From Saprospiraceae bacterium (GTDB taxonomy: Bacteria > Bacteroidota > Bacteroidia > Chitinophagales > Saprospiraceae), in assembly GCA_016710265.1 (NCBI GenBank), contig JADJJL010000001.1, forward strand, positions 1,178,001 through 1,242,000: 64,000 bases of DNA, in the 5' to 3' direction. The position numbers and the translations under genes were made by a program. Positions within the stretch are counted from its first letter, which is position 1; each line of letters begins with the position of its first letter. Shown piece after piece: positions 54,411 through 63,060 of the stretch. Below the pieces are notes generated by a model. The model ran no database searches. It saw nothing but the letters and a program-made list of their open reading frames with translations, and was not told where the DNA came from.

Positions 54411-54739
54411 AAAGTACGGGAGTTTTCTTTTTATGGGTATTGATTTTATTCGGATGTGGGAATGAGCAAAGCAGTCGGATTGAGGAAATGACTCAAATTA
54501 AACTGGAGGAGAGGAAGTCAAAATTTATCAATGAACGAATGTTGGATTGCTATCGTAAAACTATAGGAAAGGCTCAATCGATTTCTGATTCCATTCTTAG
54601 AATCGAATCCAAAATTCAAAAATTTGATAGTATTCCTGTGCCATATGATACCTTTAAACCATCTAAACCAGAGATTATTTTTCCTCCTTTTATAAAGCCT
54701 AAAAGAATCGATGAAGATACTATCATCAAAAAATTGTGA
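54407..54739 (+). CDS. Small lipoprotein of unknown function, second of a pair
   Basis: 110 residues. A signal with Cys17 (L-F-G-C) precedes a charged coiled-coil-like region (MTQIKLEERKSKFI, ILRIESKIQKFDS) and a proline-rich end (KPSKPEIIFPPFIKPKRID). The ATG overlaps the previous stop. No family recognised. Confidence 0.6.
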   Translation: MKSTGVFFLWVLILFGCGNEQSSRIEEMTQIKLEERKSKFINERMLDCYRKTIGKAQSISDSILRIESKIQKFDSIPVPYDTFKPSKPEIIFPPFIKPKRIDEDTIIKKL

Positions 54740-54759
54740 TCTAAATTTTATTTTAATTA

Positions 54760-55125
54760 ATGCTCTCTATTGGTAAATTTCTATTAAGTTTTAAATATGC
54801 CTGGCAGGGTTTTATAAAGTTATTGCAATCCGAACAAAATACCAGAGTGCATTTGTTTTTTAGTGTTTTGGTCTTGGTCCTTGCTTTTTATTTTAATGTA
54901 GAACGATATGAATGGTTGGCACTCCTGATTTGTATAGCCTTGGTTTGGTCCGCGGAGATTATAAATACCGCCATCGAAAATTTGGCAAATGTAGTTTCTC
55001 CAGAGTACCATGAAAAAATTAAAACCGTCAAAGATTTAGCAGCAGCAGGAGTTTTGTTTTGTGCATTCATATCTATTATTATAGGCACGATCATTTTTGG
55101 AAATAAATTATGGGAATTTTTATAG
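54760..55125 (+). CDS. dgkA: Diacylglycerol/undecaprenol kinase family protein
   Basis: 121-residue, three-helix inner-membrane kinase. The catalytic motifs of the DgkA family are visible: EIINTAIENLAN (catalytic Glu) and KDLAAAGVLF, with FKYAWQGF at the start. In Gram-positives the enzyme is an undecaprenol kinase; in Proteobacteria it is a diacylglycerol kinase; the substrate here is unresolved. It lies 20 bp after the small lipoprotein pair. Confidence 0.9.
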   Translation: MLSIGKFLLSFKYAWQGFIKLLQSEQNTRVHLFFSVLVLVLAFYFNVERYEWLALLICIALVWSAEIINTAIENLANVVSPEYHEKIKTVKDLAAAGVLFCAFISIIIGTIIFGNKLWEFL

Positions 55126-55222
55126 ATGCAGATTGAATTGGATTTAACATTTTTATTATTCTTCGGATTGCATCAATGACATTGACTGAAATTATTATTA
55201 ATTATTAGAAAGAGGATATCAC

Positions 55223-55230
55223 TAACTTTG
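55223..55230 (+). promoter_or_regulatory. -7 box directly before lspA
   Basis: TAACTTTG matches TAnnTTTG and ends 4 bases before the lspA ATG (55235). If functional, the mRNA would start at or after the ATG. No clear -33 element. Confidence 0.4.
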
Positions 55231-55234
55231 CACA

Positions 55235-55933
55235 ATGAAAAATCGCAGTTATTGGACGATGGCCATCGCAGTCATCATTTTGGTTTTACTATTTGATCAG
55301 ATCTTAAAAATATGGGTTAAGACAACCATGTTTCAAGGTCAGGAACATTTAATTTTAGGCATGAGTTGGGCCCGAATTCATTTTGTGGAGAACGAAGGAA
55401 TGGCTTTTGGTATTAGCCTGGGCAATAGTGTGGGTAAATTGCTGTTGAGCTTATTTAGGATAGTGGCTGTTTTCTTTTTGTTTTTTATTCTTTGGAGGCT
55501 TATCAAGGCGCAGGAAAAACCAATCATCGTGGTTTCCTTTAGTTTGATACTTGCAGGAGCCATGGGCAATATTATAGACAGCGTCTTTTATGGGTTGATC
55601 TTTTCCAATTCACCTTATCATGGTGGGGTTGCCAGCTTATTTCCGGAAGATGGCGGTTATGCACCGGCACTGATGGGAAAGGTCGTAGATATGTTTTATT
55701 TTCCAATGATTCAAACTCAATGGCCTGAATGGATTCCGGGATGGGGAGGTCAGGAATTTGAATTTTTTAGGCCTGTTTTCAATGTGGCGGATTCTTCTAT
55801 TTTTTGTGGAATATGTTTGTTCTTAATCTTTTATCGTCATTTAAAGACCAGTTCTTTGACAGAACATCCCAAAACAGAGAATGCCTATAAAAAGGAAACT
55901 TCCGATACAAATGCACCGGAAGTATCAGAGTAA
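55235..55933 (+). CDS. lspA: Lipoprotein signal peptidase LspA
   Basis: Aspartyl peptidase that removes the signal peptide of prolipoproteins after lipidation. Four hydrophobic helices, the NEGMAFGIS loop, and the catalytic Asp pair in GNIIDSVFYG (near 114) and FNVADSSIF (near 185). Length 232, longer than E. coli LspA because of an inserted loop near 125-165. The ATG at 55235 is used, though a promoter box abuts it and M9 (55259) could start instead. It matures the several lipoproteins of this window. Confidence 0.95.
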   Translation: MKNRSYWTMAIAVIILVLLFDQILKIWVKTTMFQGQEHLILGMSWARIHFVENEGMAFGISLGNSVGKLLLSLFRIVAVFFLFFILWRLIKAQEKPIIVVSFSLILAGAMGNIIDSVFYGLIFSNSPYHGGVASLFPEDGGYAPALMGKVVDMFYFPMIQTQWPEWIPGWGGQEFEFFRPVFNVADSSIFCGICLFLIFYRHLKTSSLTEHPKTENAYKKETSDTNAPEVSE

Positions 55934-55961
55934 AAAATTTGCTGAAGGTAGATTTATACCG

Positions 55962-56282
55962 TTAAGCTGACTTTTTACTTTTCCCTAAAAAATTGGCTAC
56001 GGCTATCTGGGCGCGGTCCACACATTCATAATTGATGTGACAATGAACATATTTACCGTTTTTCTCAGTAAAAATAACACCTGCCAGCCTGAGAATGCTC
56101 AAATGCTGAGAGGTGACGGATTGTTCAATTTTCAAAGAATTGTAAATTTTGTTAACATTTACATTTCCCTGACTGTCAATAAATTGGAGAATTTGGAGGC
56201 GCAGTGGATGAGCCAAAGCTCTCATCAGTTCGCATGAGTAATCAAGCTTAACTGCATTAAAAGTTACCTTAGTCTTCTTCAT
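55962..56282 (-). CDS. ArsR-family winged-helix regulator A
   Basis: 106 residues: winged helix with HPLRLQILQFI, EQSVTSQHLSILRLAGVI (recognition helix) and wing EKNGKYVHCH. Beyond that, Cys and His residues (YVHCHINYEC) near 80-88 could bind a ligand or metal, but the classic ArsR metal sites are not obvious. It is a paralogue of the next gene and is transcribed in the same direction, 180 bp after it. Confidence 0.85.
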   Translation of the reverse strand: MKKTKVTFNAVKLDYSCELMRALAHPLRLQILQFIDSQGNVNVNKIYNSLKIEQSVTSQHLSILRLAGVIFTEKNGKYVHCHINYECVDRAQIAVANFLGKSKKSA

Positions 56283-56461
56283 TGAAGTTTCTTATTTTGA
56301 TTTTCGTAGTTGACCTTGTCGCCACAAATATCTAAAGAATTTTGGAATTACAAAACAAATATTACAATTTTTTTAAATTTGTTTTGTGGTCATTTAAAAG
56401 GAGTAAGGCAGTGTGTTGGTAAAATCAAGAGCTAAGACTTCGGAATTGGGATGGTTTTGAC

Positions 56462-56800
56462 TTATCCAGCCAAGTCTTCCACCAGATTAGAAATTTGGTT
56501 AAGACGATCACGGTCTAATGAATAGTAGATGAATTTTCCCTGGCGGTCTGTGGCCACCACTCCCGCTCTTCTCAAAATTGCCAAATGTTGAGAAGCAACA
56601 GATTGCTCTAACCTGAGCTTGATGTAGATGTCGGTCACAGTAAGTTTGTCCTGTTCTTCCAAAAGGTCTATTACCCTTTGGCGCAGTTTATGGTTAACTG
56701 CTCTCAGCACAAGTACCGCTTTCCTTAAGTCAGCATAGTCGAGCTGTACTTCTTTACCGCCCCTTTTTAACGTAATCGTTTCGTTCCTTTTATTTTTCAT
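56462..56800 (-). CDS. ArsR-family winged-helix regulator B
   Basis: About 112 residues from the ATG at 56800 (the frame extends to 56839). The HTH reads NHKLRQRVIDLL, EQSVASQHLAILRRAGVVATDRQGKFIYYSLD. It lacks the Cys/His cluster of regulator A. The two share the EQSVxSQHLxILRxAGV core, suggesting duplication. Confidence 0.85.
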   Translation of the reverse strand: MKNKRNETITLKRGGKEVQLDYADLRKAVLVLRAVNHKLRQRVIDLLEEQDKLTVTDIYIKLRLEQSVASQHLAILRRAGVVATDRQGKFIYYSLDRDRLNQISNLVEDLAG

Positions 56801-56953
56801 GTCAGAGAATTTGATAAAATGTGTAATAACGATTACCATTGATACAAATTCAATGCCAAAAGCAGAATCACATTCTGTTTATTTTATCATTCAGCTTATA
56901 TTTATATTTAACATATATAATCAACAATCCCTTTTCCATTTTGATTCAATCAA

Positions 56954-57676
56954 TTAGCTTAATTTTTGCTTTGGTATTGTAATATATGGATCATAGAGAT
57001 ACAATGGGTTAAATTGATGCAGATCACTGTAATGGCCAAGTTGGAAAAGTTTAAAGGCAGGACGAACCTGGTGAAAAGCCTGTGGATTGATATATATAAG
57101 ATGCTGATGAGTGATATTTTTAAAAACTAATTCATCGTGCTGACTGAAGATCAAAGCCGGAAGATTGCTCCAAAATTCAAAATGCTCCAGGTCTCCTTCA
57201 ATCAAAGAACCCAGGGTTTCCGTATTTTGATTAAATGTTGCTCCAACAAATTGATTTCGTCTGGTGTGCAGGATAACCCCAAAGTTTTCAAATGACAAGG
57301 AAAGATCAGAGATTTGCGCAAGACCAGCCCATGCCCAGCATTCCAAAGTGGGAATGGCAAGTAATGGTAGGTTTAAAGAAACGCATAAGCCCTTGGCGAA
57401 GGAAATACCGGATCTTAGTGCTGTGTAGGACCCTGGACCGCTATTGACAGAAATGGCCCCTATATCTTTTAACTTGAGTTCAGATTTTTCAAGACAATCT
57501 CTAACAAGTCTGGAAAAATCAGCAATAGGATCAGCTTTAGACAAAGAACTGTGTATTAATTTACCATCCTCACTGATGGCCACAGAACATTCAGGAGTGC
57601 TTGCATCCAGATGCAATATTCTGATAGGGTCCTCAGCCTTTCTTTTGGAGTATGGCACTGTATTGCTTAGGGTCAT
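56954..57676 (-). CDS. tsaB: tRNA threonylcarbamoyladenosine biosynthesis protein TsaB
   Basis: Scaffold partner of TsaD in threonylcarbamoylation of adenosine-37 in ANN-decoding tRNAs. An ASKHA-type ATPase fold: LHLDASTPECSVAI, SVNSGPGSYTALRSGISFAKGL (about 80-105). Length 240. Its ATG lies 44 bp inside the 3' end of the upstream CtpA-type gene, and no internal ATG offers an alternative. Confidence 0.9.
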   Translation of the reverse strand: MTLSNTVPYSKRKAEDPIRILHLDASTPECSVAISEDGKLIHSSLSKADPIADFSRLVRDCLEKSELKLKDIGAISVNSGPGSYTALRSGISFAKGLCVSLNLPLLAIPTLECWAWAGLAQISDLSLSFENFGVILHTRRNQFVGATFNQNTETLGSLIEGDLEHFEFWSNLPALIFSQHDELVFKNITHQHLIYINPQAFHQVRPAFKLFQLGHYSDLHQFNPLYLYDPYITIPKQKLS

Positions 57677-59276
57677 TTAATATTTTGGAAGCTTCCTTGA
57701 CCAATGGATCGTGGACCAAACGATTTTTCAACAATCCTTTTTCAAAAAAACTTCTTTCCACAATTTGCTCACCAATCACCAGGGCAATTCTTTCTTTGTG
57801 TATAGAAATTTGATTCCATTGATCGTTTTCTAAACTTAATCTTATGCTTTTCAACTCTTTAGAAAGATCTAGATCCTTGTTAACTTTAGCCAGGCTGTCC
57901 AATTCATTCATTTTATTTTCTAGGGGTGATTGGTCATCAAATTTATTTTTCCTCAAATAGCTTATAAATTCTTCGATGTCCGGAAATGAATATGAAATAG
58001 GGTCTGTAGGTGCAGGATGTTTTAAAGAATACTCTGTCACATATTTAAATATCCAGTTGTCATTGATTAATTTTTGGACAATGTCTGGATAATTGGCATC
58101 TTTTAATTGGATGTCCGGTAAAACTCCTCCTCCATCATAGACCAATCGTCCATTTTTAGTTTTGTAACTAGAGCGCAATGAATCCGGCAGGTCAATTTTA
58201 TTTCCTTCTTCATCATAGCGTACACTTTGGATGCATCGACCGGAAGGTATATAGTATTTAGATATGGTTAGTTTAACCTTGGCATTGTATCCAACATCCT
58301 TGGTATTTTGGACCAAGCCTTTTCCATAAGAAATTTGCCCAATGACTACACCTCGATCCAGATCCTGCATGGCCCCACTCACAATCTCAGAGGCCGAAGC
58401 CGAATGACCATTGATGAGTACAGCCAATGGAATCTCGTCATCCACCGGAGATAACTTGGTGTGGTACACTTGGTTGGTTTCCTTTAATTTGCCCCGGGTG
58501 CTCGCAATCAGTTGACCTTGTGGTACGAAAGTATTGCAGACATTCACTGCTTCATGAAGTAAACCTCCGCCATTTTCTCTTAAGTCCAAAATGACTCCTC
58601 TCATACCAGGATGCTCTTTCTTCAATTTAATGAGCGCCTCCTGTACATTTTTACCAGCATTGTCTGTAAAAGTAATCAGATATATATAGCCTATAGAGTC
58701 TGGCAATATAGTAGAATAAGGCACATTGGGGATATTGACCTCATCCCTGACTATTTTAAATAACTTGGGAGTAGTTTCGCCTGGGCGCAAAACCTTCACT
58801 TCCACTTCGGATTTTGGAGTTCCTCTCATGATTTGATAAAGGTCTTCGCTGTCTTTACCCTTGGCATCTAATCCATTAACCTCCAATACCTGATCCCCAA
58901 TTCTTAATCCAGCGGTATGGGCAGGATAAGATTCATAAACTTCAGTGATGGTTACATATTCTCCAATTTTGCGGGCTTTGGCGCCAATTCCATTGTATTT
59001 GCCTTCAATTACTAGTCTATAATTTTCAATTTGAGCCTCAGAAATGTAGTTGGTAAAGGGATCCAATGATTTGAGCATCGCGTCAATACCGGTTTTCATT
59101 AATTTGGAAGGATCGGTCTCATCCACATAATGCGCGTTGATCTCTTTGTATAGGTTACTGAAGATTTCTATATTTTTGGTGATTTCAAAATATTTATTAT
59201 AGTTTAAAAAAGCAGCACCACTGATTAAAACGGCAAGCAGCATGGAACTTAAGATTAGTATTCTATCTTTTTTCAT
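57633..59276 (-). CDS. S41-family C-terminal processing protease
   Basis: Periplasmic serine protease of 547 residues that clips C-termini of envelope proteins. An N-terminal membrane anchor (4-27), a PDZ domain (about 85-170, TAGLRIGDQVLEVNG), and the S41 catalytic dyad: Ser near 292 in GHSASASEIVSGA and Lys near 317 in SYGKGLVQ. A C-terminal region (about 400-540) is helical. Overlaps tsaB by 44 bp. Confidence 0.93.
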   Translation of the reverse strand: MKKDRILILSSMLLAVLISGAAFLNYNKYFEITKNIEIFSNLYKEINAHYVDETDPSKLMKTGIDAMLKSLDPFTNYISEAQIENYRLVIEGKYNGIGAKARKIGEYVTITEVYESYPAHTAGLRIGDQVLEVNGLDAKGKDSEDLYQIMRGTPKSEVEVKVLRPGETTPKLFKIVRDEVNIPNVPYSTILPDSIGYIYLITFTDNAGKNVQEALIKLKKEHPGMRGVILDLRENGGGLLHEAVNVCNTFVPQGQLIASTRGKLKETNQVYHTKLSPVDDEIPLAVLINGHSASASEIVSGAMQDLDRGVVIGQISYGKGLVQNTKDVGYNAKVKLTISKYYIPSGRCIQSVRYDEEGNKIDLPDSLRSSYKTKNGRLVYDGGGVLPDIQLKDANYPDIVQKLINDNWIFKYVTEYSLKHPAPTDPISYSFPDIEEFISYLRKNKFDDQSPLENKMNELDSLAKVNKDLDLSKELKSIRLSLENDQWNQISIHKERIALVIGEQIVERSFFEKGLLKNRLVHDPLVKEASKILNDPKQYSAILQKKG

Positions 59277-59470
59277 ATGATTGGTTCAAATAACTATGAC
59301 AGTACAAACGAATCCCCTCAAATGTTTATTGGACCCAGTCCTTTTGCATTCGAGCAAAGCATTGACATTTAAGAAAATAATAAGGGTTTGGACCCAAGTC
59401 CATTTTTTTTACTTTGTTCAAAGAGTGGATTGACCATTTATTTTTAAACAATTTTAATAATTCAATCCAA

Positions 59471-60862
59471 TTAACGCACTACCTCTCCTCTCATCGCTGC
59501 TTCGTAATCTGGTGTTTTGAGAAATTCATCGTAATTATGAGGGTAGGTGGTTTTAAGAAAAACCTGCCAATAGGCTTCTTTGGTCATGGAATCCCAATGA
59601 ATTAATCCGCGGATACGTTGCTGGGTTTGAAACATGCTTAAAAATACTAAAAATCCAATTATGAGATATGAGTTTATTCTAAACATACTGTGTTGCGCTG
59701 ATATTTTTTCTAAAACAAGACCAAGCGGAATGGCCATAAGTGGGTAGAAATCAATCATCGACCTGCAACCAAATCCGCCACCAAACCACCAGCTCCACCA
59801 ACAAGAATTAAGGTATACGAAAATCATCAGAAATAGAATTAAGCTCAATCGTATATTTTTACTGAAAGCATGGTTCATCCAAAGACCAAAACATGCAACC
59901 AACATAAGAGGTGAATATGTAAACCAACCTTTACGATAGGAAAACAAAAACTCCATGATCATAGGTCTGCTCCAAAAAAATTTCTCACCTTCATAACTAA
60001 AGTGAATCCAATGGCCTGTAATCCATTTCCAATAAATGAATTGAGGTGCGATTACAATCAATGAAATTAGGCCAAATAAAAATACTGCTTTGATGTTCAA
60101 TTTCTTGGTGATGGAAAGAAAAGAGAAATCTGTTGGATACTTGAATAAAATGGAAGCAATGACAAAAACAACTAAAGCGTTTACAGGCCTCAGTAAGGTA
60201 AGCAATCCAAAACATATACCGGCATAGACAATGAGCTTCCAACTGAATTTATCGCGAATTCTAAAAGCAAGTTCTGTCAAAGCCGCGACAAGAAAGAACC
60301 CATAAATATGAGCACCGGGTTGGGTCCAGGAAGCATAATAATAGAAATTGGTACCAAGTGAAATAATGACCAAACAGAGGTCTCTGATGAAGGGCTGAAA
60401 AAATCGAGAAAGTATCAGGAATACAAAATATAAACCCCAACATCCGAAAAAAACATTGTTTAATGCCACTGCAATTTGATACGGTTTTGAATATCCATCT
60501 CGTTCAAATCCCGTTAATATAGCAATTACATCTGCGATCACAAATGCAGGTATATTGATCATAGACCAGGCTAATGTCATTTTTACAAGGTGTTTCCCAT
60601 TTGGTTTTTTAAAGGTCCAATACAACCAAGTCAATGAAGTATCTCTTTGGACATCTTCATTCAGAAATCGCATCGCAAGATCACCATGGATAAAAGTGGC
60701 TGGTAAAAACGAATAGTAATTAATGGTATCCCAATAGATGACTCTATGTTCAATGTTTTTTCTAGACCACAGATGCACAAATAAAACGGTAAAAAAGAGG
60801 ATGGTGAATAAAAGAATGAGTACTTTTTTGGTTTTCCACAATTGTATAATATTGAAGTTCAT
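59471..60862 (-). CDS. Multi-pass membrane protein, GT-C-type glycosyltransferase-like
   Basis: 463 residues with about ten to eleven hydrophobic helices. The layout (a first helix, a long hydrophilic loop with YWDTINYYSFLP, then helices ending in FGCRSMIDFYPLMAIPLG) resembles GT-C/family 39-type transferases and other dolichyl- or polyprenyl-phosphate-sugar using enzymes. An acidic motif is visible near the N-terminal loop (YWDT). Donor and acceptor are not readable. Isolated on the minus strand. Confidence 0.65.
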   Translation of the reverse strand: MNFNIIQLWKTKKVLILLFTILFFTVLFVHLWSRKNIEHRVIYWDTINYYSFLPATFIHGDLAMRFLNEDVQRDTSLTWLYWTFKKPNGKHLVKMTLAWSMINIPAFVIADVIAILTGFERDGYSKPYQIAVALNNVFFGCWGLYFVFLILSRFFQPFIRDLCLVIISLGTNFYYYASWTQPGAHIYGFFLVAALTELAFRIRDKFSWKLIVYAGICFGLLTLLRPVNALVVFVIASILFKYPTDFSFLSITKKLNIKAVFLFGLISLIVIAPQFIYWKWITGHWIHFSYEGEKFFWSRPMIMEFLFSYRKGWFTYSPLMLVACFGLWMNHAFSKNIRLSLILFLMIFVYLNSCWWSWWFGGGFGCRSMIDFYPLMAIPLGLVLEKISAQHSMFRINSYLIIGFLVFLSMFQTQQRIRGLIHWDSMTKEAYWQVFLKTTYPHNYDEFLKTPDYEAAMRGEVVR

Positions 60863-60906
60863 TTTTGTTATTTATTATTTTTCTTGCAGCCTGAAATTAT
60901 TAATTA

Positions 60907-61422
60907 TTAGTTATTATTTTTTCTATTTCGAATCATCTGTGAATAGGACCAATGACGTTGTAAGGCTGTAACAGATTCAGCAATCCGATCTGCCTTGGTG
61001 ATGCTGGATTTGGCGGTGTCGATCCATTTGGAAAAATATTTTTGATGTGAACTTGTCAAGGAATTAAAATAAGTATGCGCTTTAGGTTCAGTTTTCAGAA
61101 ATTCCAAAAAATCCGAATTCAATTGATAACCTGTTTCATCTAAATCCAATTCAACCAAAATGGATTCTCCTACTTTTTTATTTAATTTTTTTCTCATCTC
61201 CAAATTTAGTGGAATGATAAAATTTCCATTTCCCATGGGCAATAAACTCATCGCTTTGATTGGTATTTGGTCCAACTTGCCTTTGACCTGGTAAGTGGTT
61301 TTAATTCCGGGGTTGATATTTTGGGCCATCTGCTCCTCAATTTCTATATAGGTCCAACCACTTTTCTCAGCTTTTGATCCGAATTTTTGTATGATTAAAT
61401 TATATTTCTGCACCAATGGCAA
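60907..61422 (-). CDS. YdeI/OmdA-like protein (DUF1905)
   Basis: 171 residues combining a DUF1905 beta-barrel domain (YNLIIQKFGSKAEKSGWTYIEI, KVGESILVELDLDE) and an OmdA/YdeI-type C-terminal helical segment (LTSSHQKYFSKWIDTAKS.ITKADRIAESV). Role unknown. The longest frame begins with TTG at 61422, overlapping a -7 box (61420-61427), so a TTG at 61416 or a GTG at 61413 may be the real start. Confidence 0.75.
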   Translation of the reverse strand: MPLVQKYNLIIQKFGSKAEKSGWTYIEIEEQMAQNINPGIKTTYQVKGKLDQIPIKAMSLLPMGNGNFIIPLNLEMRKKLNKKVGESILVELDLDETGYQLNSDFLEFLKTEPKAHTYFNSLTSSHQKYFSKWIDTAKSSITKADRIAESVTALQRHWSYSQMIRNRKNNN

Positions 61423-61427
61423 AAGTA
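61420..61427 (-). promoter_or_regulatory. -7 box overlapping the start of the YdeI-like gene
   Basis: Minus-strand TACTTTTG matches TAnnTTTG. It covers the first TTG of the frame, so the mRNA could begin near the next start codons. Confidence 0.4.
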
Positions 61428-61510
61428 GTCAGCGAAGACCATTGGATTGAATTAAATTTTTTTAAAAAATGATTATTGTCTTAATCTATTCCTGATCAAT
61501 GATTATTTCT

Positions 61511-61518
61511 TAAGTTTG
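61511..61518 (+). promoter_or_regulatory. -7 box of the 61545 gene
   Basis: TAAGTTTG matches TAnnTTTG, 26 bases before the ATG. No clear -33 element. Confidence 0.5.
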
Positions 61519-61544
61519 CAAATTGTCATCAACAATCATATTTT

Positions 61545-62108
61545 ATGGCTTATACTGAATCCAAAATGTTGGAACTTGGCATCAAGGCTCCCTCATTCAC
61601 TTTAAACGATATTTTAACGGGCGAGCCAATCCATTTTCCCAATGCTCAATCACACGTTGCCAGTCTGATTATTTTTATGTGTAACCATTGTCCATATGTG
61701 ATCCATGTCTTAGCGGAATTGGATCGACTCACCAAAGAATATGCCGGCAAGGGAGTCCGAATCATTGGAATTAACAGCAATGATGTCTCTAAATATCCGG
61801 CCGATTCTCCCGAAAATATGGCCAAACTGGCTTTAGAATATCAATTTATCTTTCCTTATTGTTACGATGAATCTCAGGAAGTGGCCAGAAGTTTTGATGC
61901 TGCATGCACCCCTGAATTTTATGTTTTTGACCAGAATTCCATGCTTCAATATCGAGGTCGAATGGATGAATCTCGGCCGGGTAATCAAATTCCGGTCACT
62001 GGTTCTGATTTAAGAGATGCATTGGATTGTGTGATTGATCAAACTCCGGTTTCAAAAGTTCAGTATCCATCGGGGGGATGTAATATTAAGTGGAGGGTTA
62101 GGGAGTAA
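61545..62108 (+). CDS. Thioredoxin-like (AhpC/TSA-type) protein
   Basis: 187 residues with a redoxin fold: APSFTLNDILTGEP, the motif FMCNHCPYV (Cys pair C-x-x-C near 46-49), and CTPEFYVFD with a Cys near 126. Probably a thiol oxidoreductase or peroxiredoxin-like protein. No signal peptide. Followed by a 660-bp non-coding block. Confidence 0.85.
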   Translation: MAYTESKMLELGIKAPSFTLNDILTGEPIHFPNAQSHVASLIIFMCNHCPYVIHVLAELDRLTKEYAGKGVRIIGINSNDVSKYPADSPENMAKLALEYQFIFPYCYDESQEVARSFDAACTPEFYVFDQNSMLQYRGRMDESRPGNQIPVTGSDLRDALDCVIDQTPVSKVQYPSGGCNIKWRVRE

Positions 62109-62328
62109 GCTGCTAACCACTAAAGCTGGCTTAGCGAGAGCTACACTAACTCATTGTCTGATTTATTGATTTCTCATCACAATTAATTAGAAAGTCATTG
62201 AGCTTACTAATAGGCATATTAAATGTATTTTCTATCTATAGATATTTTTGGTCATGAATATTCTCTCTTTTATTTTGATTCTTACTTTCTTTTGACCACG
62301 ACTGAACGATCCTAGCTTAAAGCAAGGT

Positions 62329-62346
62329 AGAGTGCGACAGCACTCT
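62329..62346. repeat. Hairpin A of the structured block
   Basis: Perfect 7-bp stem AGAGTGC / GCACTCT around a GACA tetraloop. Confidence 0.7.
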
Positions 62347-62385
62347 AAGTGAAGGAGCCGCGAAAGTGGTAAGCAAAGAAAACTC

Positions 62386-62503
62386 GTCACAAAAAAAGGC
62401 GATCACGCCTGCTGGCGTGACCAGGTTCTCCGAGCGGGCGTCCCCAAGAATACTAGGGGACTGGATTTCCCGCTCTACAAACCTTTCGCTGGTTTTTTGT
62501 GAC
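62386..62503. repeat. Nested inverted repeats with two internal hairpins
   Basis: Outer arms GTCACAAAAAA (62386-62396) and TTTTTTGTGAC (62493-62503) are perfect 11-bp inverted repeats. Between them are hairpin TCACGCC-TGCT-GGCGTGA (62403-62420) and a nested hairpin with arms GAGCGGG (62432-62438) and CCCGCTC (62469-62475) enclosing GTCCCC (62440-62445) and GGGGAC (62456-62461). The layout is that of a three-way junction. Confidence 0.75.
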
Positions 62504-62535
62504 AATCCAAAATTCAATAATTTTTGACAAGCACG

Positions 62536-62588
62536 CTTCGACAATCTCACTGAGCGGCTTACACGGAGCCTATCGAAGTGAGTCGAAG
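62536..62588. repeat. Hairpin D, long loop
   Basis: Arms CTTCGAC (62536-62542) and GTCGAAG (62582-62588), loop 39 bases. The right side also has a partial repetition TCGAAGTGAG twice. Confidence 0.55.
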
Positions 62589-62664
62589 TGAGTAAAATTA
62601 AAATACAAGATGTTCAGTACATTGCATTTTCATAACGCCTTTGGTGGTTACTCCGCTTCGTTTT

Positions 62665-62745
62665 GCATTTCCACATTTTCATGGCGCCAAATGCGCCACG
62701 TCGCTGCGCTCCGCATTTCCAAATTTCCACATTTCCAAATTCTCT
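62665..62745. repeat. ATTTCCA-type short tandem repeats
   Basis: Repeated units such as ATTTCCAC, ATTTCCAA, ATTTCCAC, ATTTCCAA near 62715-62740 and earlier near 62668. The 6-bp pair TGGCGC / GCGCCA (62682-62687 and 62693-62698) lies between them. Confidence 0.5.
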
Positions 62746-62769
62746 CATTGACACATTAACTCATTGTCT

Positions 62770-63060
62770 TCACCCGCCTTTTTTCTTCTTCATATTCGCT
62801 CTTTTCAAGGAATCGAGCAATTCCTGGTCTTTCGAGCCGTGTTTAAACGTTTTATTGGGAGATACGTGGATATTGGTATCATTTGGAGGATTTAATGTAT
62901 CCTCAGGTTTTGTGGTGTCTCCAGTATTTTTATTTCCGGTTTGATGGCCACCCGTTGTTGTGATCGTAGGTTTGCTGACGCCTCCTCCAACATTGTTGTT
63001 ACAGGAAGTAGACAAAAGAATACAGAAAAGAATATTAATGCTGAATAACAATTTTTTCAT
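62770..63060 (-). CDS. Small lipoprotein of unknown function
   Basis: 96 residues with a lipobox (S-T-S-C, Cys20) and a low-complexity Thr/Asn/Pro-rich mature region ending in KKKKGG. No family recognised. It overlaps the 3' end of the upstream cargo gene by 26 bp, so the two are co-transcribed. Confidence 0.6.
   Translation of the reverse strand: MKKLLFSINILFCILLSTSCNNNVGGGVSKPTITTTGGHQTGNKNTGDTTKPEDTLNPPNDTNIHVSPNKTFKHGSKDQELLDSLKRANMKKKKGG

Larger units (their letters stand above)
62109..62769. other. 660-bp non-coding block rich in inverted repeats, higher GC
   Basis: No credible protein gene. It differs from its neighbours by GC-rich runs and at least six inverted repeats. It contains perfect hairpins at 62329-62346, 62403-62420 and 62432-62475, a long-range inverted repeat 62386-62396/62493-62503, a hairpin 62536-62588, and a 6-bp palindrome pair 62682-62698. 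The 3' part is short tandem ATTTCCA-type repeats. A 13-bp direct repeat flanks most of the block. Confidence 0.7.
62147..62769. repeat. 13-bp direct repeat TAACTCATTGTCT flanking the block
   Basis: Identical copies at 62147-62159 and 62757-62769, about 600 bp apart, at the two edges of the hairpin-rich block. Confidence 0.55.

Noticed and set aside
62317..62550. 77-residue open frame on the minus strand in the hairpin-rich block
   Set aside because: It coincides with the inverted repeats, has no start context and no family pattern; the pairing explains the open frame better than coding.
62663..62944. 93-residue plus-strand frame overlapping the small lipoprotein gene
   Set aside because: Its 3' half is the antisense of the lipoprotein gene and the 5' half is short repeats.
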